64,000 nucleotides of DNA from Dankookia rubra (GTDB taxonomy: Bacteria > Pseudomonadota > Alphaproteobacteria > Acetobacterales > Acetobacteraceae), in contig NZ_SMSJ01000021.1 of NCBI RefSeq assembly GCF_004355005.1, forward strand, positions 1 through 64,000, given 5' to 3'. The translations under genes were made by a program, and so were the position numbers. The notes beneath the pieces were generated by a model that made no database searches, had not been told where the DNA came from, and saw only the letters and a list, made by a program, of their open reading frames with translations. Positions 60,034-64,000 of the stretch are shown here, one piece after another. The stretch's first letter is position 1. Every line of letters begins with the position of its first letter.

Positions 60034-61293
60034 TCAGCCGAAGCGGGCGGGCGAATAGGGCTTCGCGTCGATCTCCGGCGACTGCCCGCCAAGTATTTGC
60101 GCGACCAGCCGCGCGGTGCGCGGCGCCGCCACCAGCCCGACATGGCCGTGGCCGAAGGCATGGACCACGTCCGGCGTGGCGCGCGCCGGGCCGATGCAGG
60201 GCAGCCCGTCCGGCATGCTCGGGCGGTGCCCCATCCAGAGCTTCACCCGCTCCGCCGGCAGGTCGCGCGGCAGGGCGGGGAAGCTCCGCAACAGGTGGTC
60301 GCGAAGAATTTCGGCCCGCTTCCAGTTCGGCGCCGCGTCGAGTCCGGCGATCTCCACCTGGCCCGCGCAGCGCAGGCCGCGATCGGTCCAGGTGATCGAC
60401 ATCTTGCCGTCGGAGGGCATCAGCGGCGTGCGCGGCCCGGTCCCGGGATGCTCGATCATGGCGTGGTAGCCGCGCTCGGATTCGAGCGGCAGCCGGTCGC
60501 CCGCCGCCGCCGCCAGCGCCCGCGAACGCGCGCCGGCGCTGATCACCGCGCGGTCGGCGGCGATCTCGCCGCCCTCGGTCCGCACCGCGCGCAGTCGCCC
60601 CGCCTCGATCCGGAAGCCGGTGGCGCGGGCGGCGACGCGCTTCGCGCCCTGCGCCTCCGCCAGCGCCACCAGCGCCGCGACATAGGCGCCGGGGTCGCGG
60701 CAATGCCCGCCCTCCTCGACCAGCGCGGCGAAGCCGTAGCGCCGGTCGAGCGCCGGCTCGCGCTGGTGCAACTCCTCGGCCGAAAGCTCGAGCCATTCGA
60801 TGCCGACCTCGCGGCGGATGCGCCAGGCCATGGCCTCCGCCTCGAACTCCGCACGCGTGGGATAGACGTACATCAGGCCGCGCCGCTCGATCAGGCCGCC
60901 GACGCCGGCTTCCTCCGCGAGCGCCGCATGCAGCGCCGGGGCGCCGCGCAGGATCGCCCGCAGCGCGACGGCGGTGCGCGCCACCCGCGCCTCGGTCCAG
61001 CCGGAGCCGAGGTAGCGCGCCAGCCAGGGCAGCACCCTGGGCAGGTAGGACCAGCGGATCGCCAGCGGGCCGAGCGGGTCGGCGAGGAAGCCGGGCACCT
61101 TCCGCCACAGCCCCGGGGTCGCCGGCGGGATCACCGACATGGGGCTGAGCCAGCAGCCATTGCCGTAGCTCGCCGCCTGCTCGCCACCGGGCGCGCCGGG
61201 CTCGAGGATGGTGACCTGGTGGCCCTCCCGCAGCAGCGCGAGCGCGGTGCAGGCGCCGACGATGCCGGCGCCGATGACGACGGTGCGGGTCAC
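60034..61293 (-). CDS. FAD-dependent D-amino acid dehydrogenase-like oxidoreductase (DadA type)
   Basis: A 419-residue flavoprotein of the DAO/DadA family. The FAD motif is VVIGAGIVGACTALALLREG, and the conserved SYGNGCWLSPMSVIPPATPG and C-terminal WMGHRPSMPDGLPCIGP, HAFGHGHVGL are DadA-like. It oxidises a D- or secondary amine and passes electrons to the quinone pool. The GTG start (61293) overlaps the upstream gene's stop by GTGA, so the two are coupled. Substrate not certain. Confidence 0.85.
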   Translation of the reverse strand: MTRTVVIGAGIVGACTALALLREGHQVTILEPGAPGGEQAASYGNGCWLSPMSVIPPATPGLWRKVPGFLADPLGPLAIRWSYLPRVLPWLARYLGSGWTEARVARTAVALRAILRGAPALHAALAEEAGVGGLIERRGLMYVYPTRAEFEAEAMAWRIRREVGIEWLELSAEELHQREPALDRRYGFAALVEEGGHCRDPGAYVAALVALAEAQGAKRVAARATGFRIEAGRLRAVRTEGGEIAADRAVISAGARSRALAAAAGDRLPLESERGYHAMIEHPGTGPRTPLMPSDGKMSITWTDRGLRCAGQVEIAGLDAAPNWKRAEILRDHLLRSFPALPRDLPAERVKLWMGHRPSMPDGLPCIGPARATPDVVHAFGHGHVGLVAAPRTARLVAQILGGQSPEIDAKPYSPARFG

Positions 61294-61910
61294 GGCGTCT
61301 GCACGGCCTCGCCGGCCAGCGCCTTCTCGAGGAAGAACAGCCGGTCCTGGCCCCAGAGCCAGAGGTCGCCGAGGAAAAACGTGGGGCTGCCGAAGACGCC
61401 GCGCGCGGCCGCCGCCGCGTTGTTCGCCGCCCAGTCCGCATGGATGGCCGGGCTTTCCTCCGCCGCCACCAGCGCCGCGCCGTCCATCCCGAGCGCATCG
61501 CCGATCGCCGCGCGCACCGCCGGGTCGGCGATGTCGCGCTCCTCCACCCAGAGCGCCCGCAGGATGGCGTGGGACAGCGCCTGGGCATCGAGCCCGCGCG
61601 CCTCTGCCGCCATGACCATCCGCCCCGCCGGACGCTGGTCGGCCGGCGGGTAGTGCCGCGGCTTCGGCACCAGCGGCATGCCGAGGTGCCGCGCCCAGCG
61701 GTCGAGCTCCAGCGCGTGGTAGTCCTGCCGCGGCCGCGGCCGGGTGCGCAGCGGGATCCCCCCCGTGCGCGGCACCACCTCCTGGAAGTCGTAGGGCCGC
61801 AGCAGCACCCGCGCGCCGTGCCGCGCGGCGATGGCGCGCAGCCGCGGCCCGGCGAAGTACATCCAGGGCGAAGACAGGGTGTAGAAGCACTCGACCAGCC
61901 GCTCGGTCAT
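61290..61910 (-). CDS. DsbA-fold 2-hydroxychromene-2-carboxylate isomerase-like protein
   Basis: A 206-residue DsbA-like (kappa-class GST) protein with ECFYTLSSPWMYFAGPRL and a later GVFGSPTFFLGDLWLWGQDRL, as in HCCA isomerases of aromatic degradation. It has no CxxC, so it is a glutathione-type isomerase rather than a disulfide oxidase. Coupled to the DadA-like gene. ATG at 61910 chosen; one three codons upstream is possible. The real reaction is unknown. Confidence 0.82.
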   Translation of the reverse strand: MTERLVECFYTLSSPWMYFAGPRLRAIAARHGARVLLRPYDFQEVVPRTGGIPLRTRPRPRQDYHALELDRWARHLGMPLVPKPRHYPPADQRPAGRMVMAAEARGLDAQALSHAILRALWVEERDIADPAVRAAIGDALGMDGAALVAAEESPAIHADWAANNAAAAARGVFGSPTFFLGDLWLWGQDRLFFLEKALAGEAVQTP

Positions 61911-62028
61911 CCAGCCCATCCTTGGCGTCGCCGCCGAGCATAGGCGCTCGTCATCCACCGGCAACGGCAGTGTCGCGGAAGCGTCACGCGGCTTCGGTAC
62001 ACGCGGCCTGCCGAACCAGGAAACGCGC

Positions 62029-63609
62029 ATGCCGAAGATCCACCTTTCCCGCCGCGCCGCGCTGCTGGGCGCCGCCGCCATCGCCGGTGGCAGCCGCCTC
62101 GCCTTCGGCCAAGGCAGCGCCCCGGCGGCGATCGCCGCCGAGGCCGCGCGGCCCAAGGCCGAATGGGGCGCCTCGACCGGCGACGTCACCGCCGACCGGG
62201 CGCTGGTCTGGAGCCGCGCCGACCGCACCGCGCGCATGATCGTCGAATGGTCGACGGACGAAGGCATGCGCGACGCCACGCGGCTGCGCGGCCCCTGGGC
62301 GACCGGGGCGACCGACTTCACCGCCCGCCTCGACCTCACCAGCCTGCCCGCCGATGCCGAGATCTTCTACCGCGTCGGCTTCGCCGGGCCGGAGGACGGC
62401 GCGCCGCTCTCGGCCCCGGTGCCGGGCCGCTTCCGCACCGCGCCGGGCGGCCGGCGCGACCTGCGGTTCCTCTGGTCAGGCGACACCGCCGGCCAGGGCT
62501 GGGGCATCGACGAGGCCCGGGGCGGCATGCGCTGCTACGAGACCATGCGGCGCACCGGGGCCGACTTCTTCATCCATTGCGGCGACACGATCTATGCCGA
62601 CGGCCCGATCCAGCCGGAGGTGACGCTGGCCGACGGCACGCTCTGGCGGAACCTCGTCACCCCCGAGGTCTCGAAGGTCGCCGAGACGCTCGGCGAGTTC
62701 CGCGGCCGGCACCGCTACAACCTGATGGACAGGAATGTCCGCGCCTTCCAGGCCGAGGTGCCGCAGCTCTGGATGTGGGACGACCACGAGGTCACCAACA
62801 ACTGGTCGGACAGCAAGGCGCTGGGCGCCGCCTATGCCGAGACGCGCATCGCGGCGCTGCAGGCGGTGGCGACGCGCGCCTTCCTCGACTACGCGCCGGT
62901 CCGGCCGCAGGGCGCCGACGAGCTCGAGCGGGTCTACCGCAAGGTGGGCTACGGCCCGCACCTCGATGTCTTCGCGCTCGACATGCGCAGCTACCGCGGC
63001 CCCAACACGCACAACCGGCAGCACAAGGCCGGGCCGGAAACCGCCTTCCTGGGCCGCGAGCAGATCCACTGGCTGCTGCGCGGCCTGATCGGGAGCCGGG
63101 CGACCTGGAAGGTCATCGCCGCCGACATGCCGCTTGGCCTGCTGGTGCCGGACGGCAAGGATGCCGAGGGCCGCGACCGGTTCGAGGCGGTGGCCAATGG
63201 CGACGGCCCGGCGCTCGGGCGGGAGCTGGAGATCGCCGGGCTGCTCTCGGCGATCAAGGCGGCCGGGCTGCGCAACATCGTCTGGGTGACCGCCGACGTG
63301 CACTATACCGCGGCGCATCGCTACGACCCCGCCCGCGCCCGGCACCGCGACTTCCTGCCCTTCTGGGAATTCGTCTCGGGCCCGCTGCATGCCGGCGGCT
63401 TCGGCCCCAACGCGCCCGACGACACCTTCGGCCTGGAGGTGGTCTGGCAGAAGGCGCCGGACGGCCGGGTCAACGTTCCGCCGGCCGAGGGCGGCCAATA
63501 CTTCGGCGAGGCGGCGATCGAGGGCCGGACCGGGGCGCTGACGGTGATGCTGAAGGACATGGCGAATGCCGTGCTGTGGCAGCGCACCCTCGAGCCGGAA
63601 CGCGGCTGA
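62029..63609 (+). CDS. Alkaline phosphatase D family protein (PhoD-like), Tat-exported
   Basis: A 526-residue metallophosphatase. A Tat signal SRRAALLGAAAIAGGS is followed by the N-terminal beta domain (GASTGDVTADRALVWSRAD). The metal region contains FLWSGDTAGQGWG, FFIHCGDTIYADG, MWDDHEVTNNW and VTADVHYTAAHRYDP. Likely hydrolyses phosphomonoesters or diesters outside the inner membrane using Fe/Ca. The 118 bp before it are shared with the divergent isomerase gene. Confidence 0.9.
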   Translation: MPKIHLSRRAALLGAAAIAGGSRLAFGQGSAPAAIAAEAARPKAEWGASTGDVTADRALVWSRADRTARMIVEWSTDEGMRDATRLRGPWATGATDFTARLDLTSLPADAEIFYRVGFAGPEDGAPLSAPVPGRFRTAPGGRRDLRFLWSGDTAGQGWGIDEARGGMRCYETMRRTGADFFIHCGDTIYADGPIQPEVTLADGTLWRNLVTPEVSKVAETLGEFRGRHRYNLMDRNVRAFQAEVPQLWMWDDHEVTNNWSDSKALGAAYAETRIAALQAVATRAFLDYAPVRPQGADELERVYRKVGYGPHLDVFALDMRSYRGPNTHNRQHKAGPETAFLGREQIHWLLRGLIGSRATWKVIAADMPLGLLVPDGKDAEGRDRFEAVANGDGPALGRELEIAGLLSAIKAAGLRNIVWVTADVHYTAAHRYDPARARHRDFLPFWEFVSGPLHAGGFGPNAPDDTFGLEVVWQKAPDGRVNVPPAEGGQYFGEAAIEGRTGALTVMLKDMANAVLWQRTLEPERG

Positions 63610-63857
63610 GTTGTTTTTTCGTTCCGCATGCGGGAGCCGGCGTGATAGGCTTTCGCTGGTCAGCGGGCGAGTTGCGCCCGTCGGCGAGCGGGGTGGCCGA
63701 AGGCCGAATTGAAAAGCTCAAATCCTGCGAAACTAAGCGGAACGACCAACGGACGACAACAAACGCAGCGGGTTGGCCGCCGATCCTGGCCGCGCGGCGC
63801 CGCGGGCCTCAACCCGTTTGAGCCGGCCTCAACTTTATTCCCTCAACCCGCGCCGTC
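63610..63857. other. Intergenic region right of the PhoD gene
   Basis: About 250 bp with no gene recognised. It starts with a T-run after the PhoD stop (TTGTTTTTTCG) flanked by CGGAACG/CGTTCCG arms, a loose terminator-like element, and later includes three CTCAA(C) copies between 63808 and 63850. Confidence 0.45.
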
Positions 63858-64000
63858 TCAGCCCACCACCCGCAGCGACCGCCGCCGGCCGCGCGGGCTC
63901 GCCGAGGCCGGCAGGTCGAGCGGCAGCAGCGGCGTCATCTCGACGGCATGGCCGGCGGAATCGCCGAGGCAATCGGCCTCGGAGGGCTGCGGCAGGTCGC
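63858..64000 (-). CDS. C-terminal end of a gene running off the right edge
   Basis: An open frame read leftwards ends at a TGA (63858-63860). The last residues are EMTPLLPLDLPASASP and then a basic RGRRRSLRVVG. The frame is open to the edge and has strong G/C third positions, so it is probably the end of a real gene. Too short to name. Confidence 0.5.
   Translation of the reverse strand, partial: DLPQPSEADCLGDSAGHAVEMTPLLPLDLPASASPRGRRRSLRVVG

Overview
This is a very GC-rich chromosomal window (roughly 70% G+C by eye) with a third-position G/C bias in all clear genes. The gene content points to an alphaproteobacterium, most likely a Roseomonas-like member of the Acetobacteraceae: a PhaA/PhaB/PhaC/PhaR polyhydroxyalkanoate set, many solute-binding proteins without their permeases (Bug/TctC, SBP_bac_5, LIV-type, DctP), DUF2852, a double cold-shock protein, and a histidine-utilisation route that ends in formimidoylglutamate deiminase. 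The taxonomic call is inference from gene families, not from a marker gene. I see no rRNA, tRNA, CRISPR array, insertion sequence, prophage or replication origin, and no stretch whose base composition clearly marks it as newly acquired.

Layout. 0.3-7.1 kb: a dicarboxylate symporter (dctA), then a tightly packed minus-strand group (threonine-synthase-like lyase, DUF6653 membrane protein, M81/MlrC peptidase, DSD1-type PLP enzyme) divergent from an M20 peptidase; this looks like a catabolic unit for an amino-acid derivative. 7.2-13.2 kb: glycine-zipper lipoprotein, Bug protein, SDR, small cytochrome c, phaB, and a coupled plus-strand trio (tandem YciI, carboxymuconolactone decarboxylase, GDSL esterase). 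13.2-13.7 kb: a decayed Crp/Fnr regulator remnant. 13.7-24 kb: holin-like membrane protein, EamA transporter, gloB with a DUF985 cupin and a divergent methyltransferase, a polytopic membrane protein, an acyltransferase-3, a peptide-type binding protein, an EthD-like protein and an SMP-30 lactonase.

24.2-28.3 kb: a three-gene minus-strand unit made of a 95-residue Pro/Lys-tailed protein, a 161-residue Cys-rich protein and a 1084-residue zinc-ribbon/class III cyclase/AAA ATPase/TPR protein. The two small partners are not recognised, and this is the best candidate for something undescribed. 28.5-33.5 kb: phaA, phaC with an overlapping PhaE-like partner, divergent phaR, an XRE regulator and a membrane-anchored coiled-coil protein. 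33.5-43.3 kb: binding proteins, an SGNH hydrolase, GNAT, isocitrate dehydrogenase, an OmpA-domain protein, a racemase-family protein and DUF2852.

43.4-54.3 kb: a TetR regulator with a likely operator/promoter in front of DUF2852, an outer-membrane-type protein, a PaaI thioesterase, and hutI-hutH-hutU read leftwards with overlapping stop/start codons, possibly from a PAP2 phosphatase gene. A divergent lipid kinase, a MOSC protein, hutF and an SDR follow. HutH, HutU, HutI and HutF together give histidine to urocanate to imidazolonepropionate to formiminoglutamate to N-formylglutamate; the last step (HutG) and a HutC-type regulator are not in the window. 54.5-64 kb: a nine-repeat ELWxxDGT protein, a TRAP-type binding protein, two coupled secreted proteins, a CHAP lipoprotein, a double cold-shock protein with a Gly/Arg-rich linker, a DadA-like oxidase coupled to a DsbA-fold isomerase, a PhoD-type phosphatase, and the end of one more minus-strand gene at the right edge.
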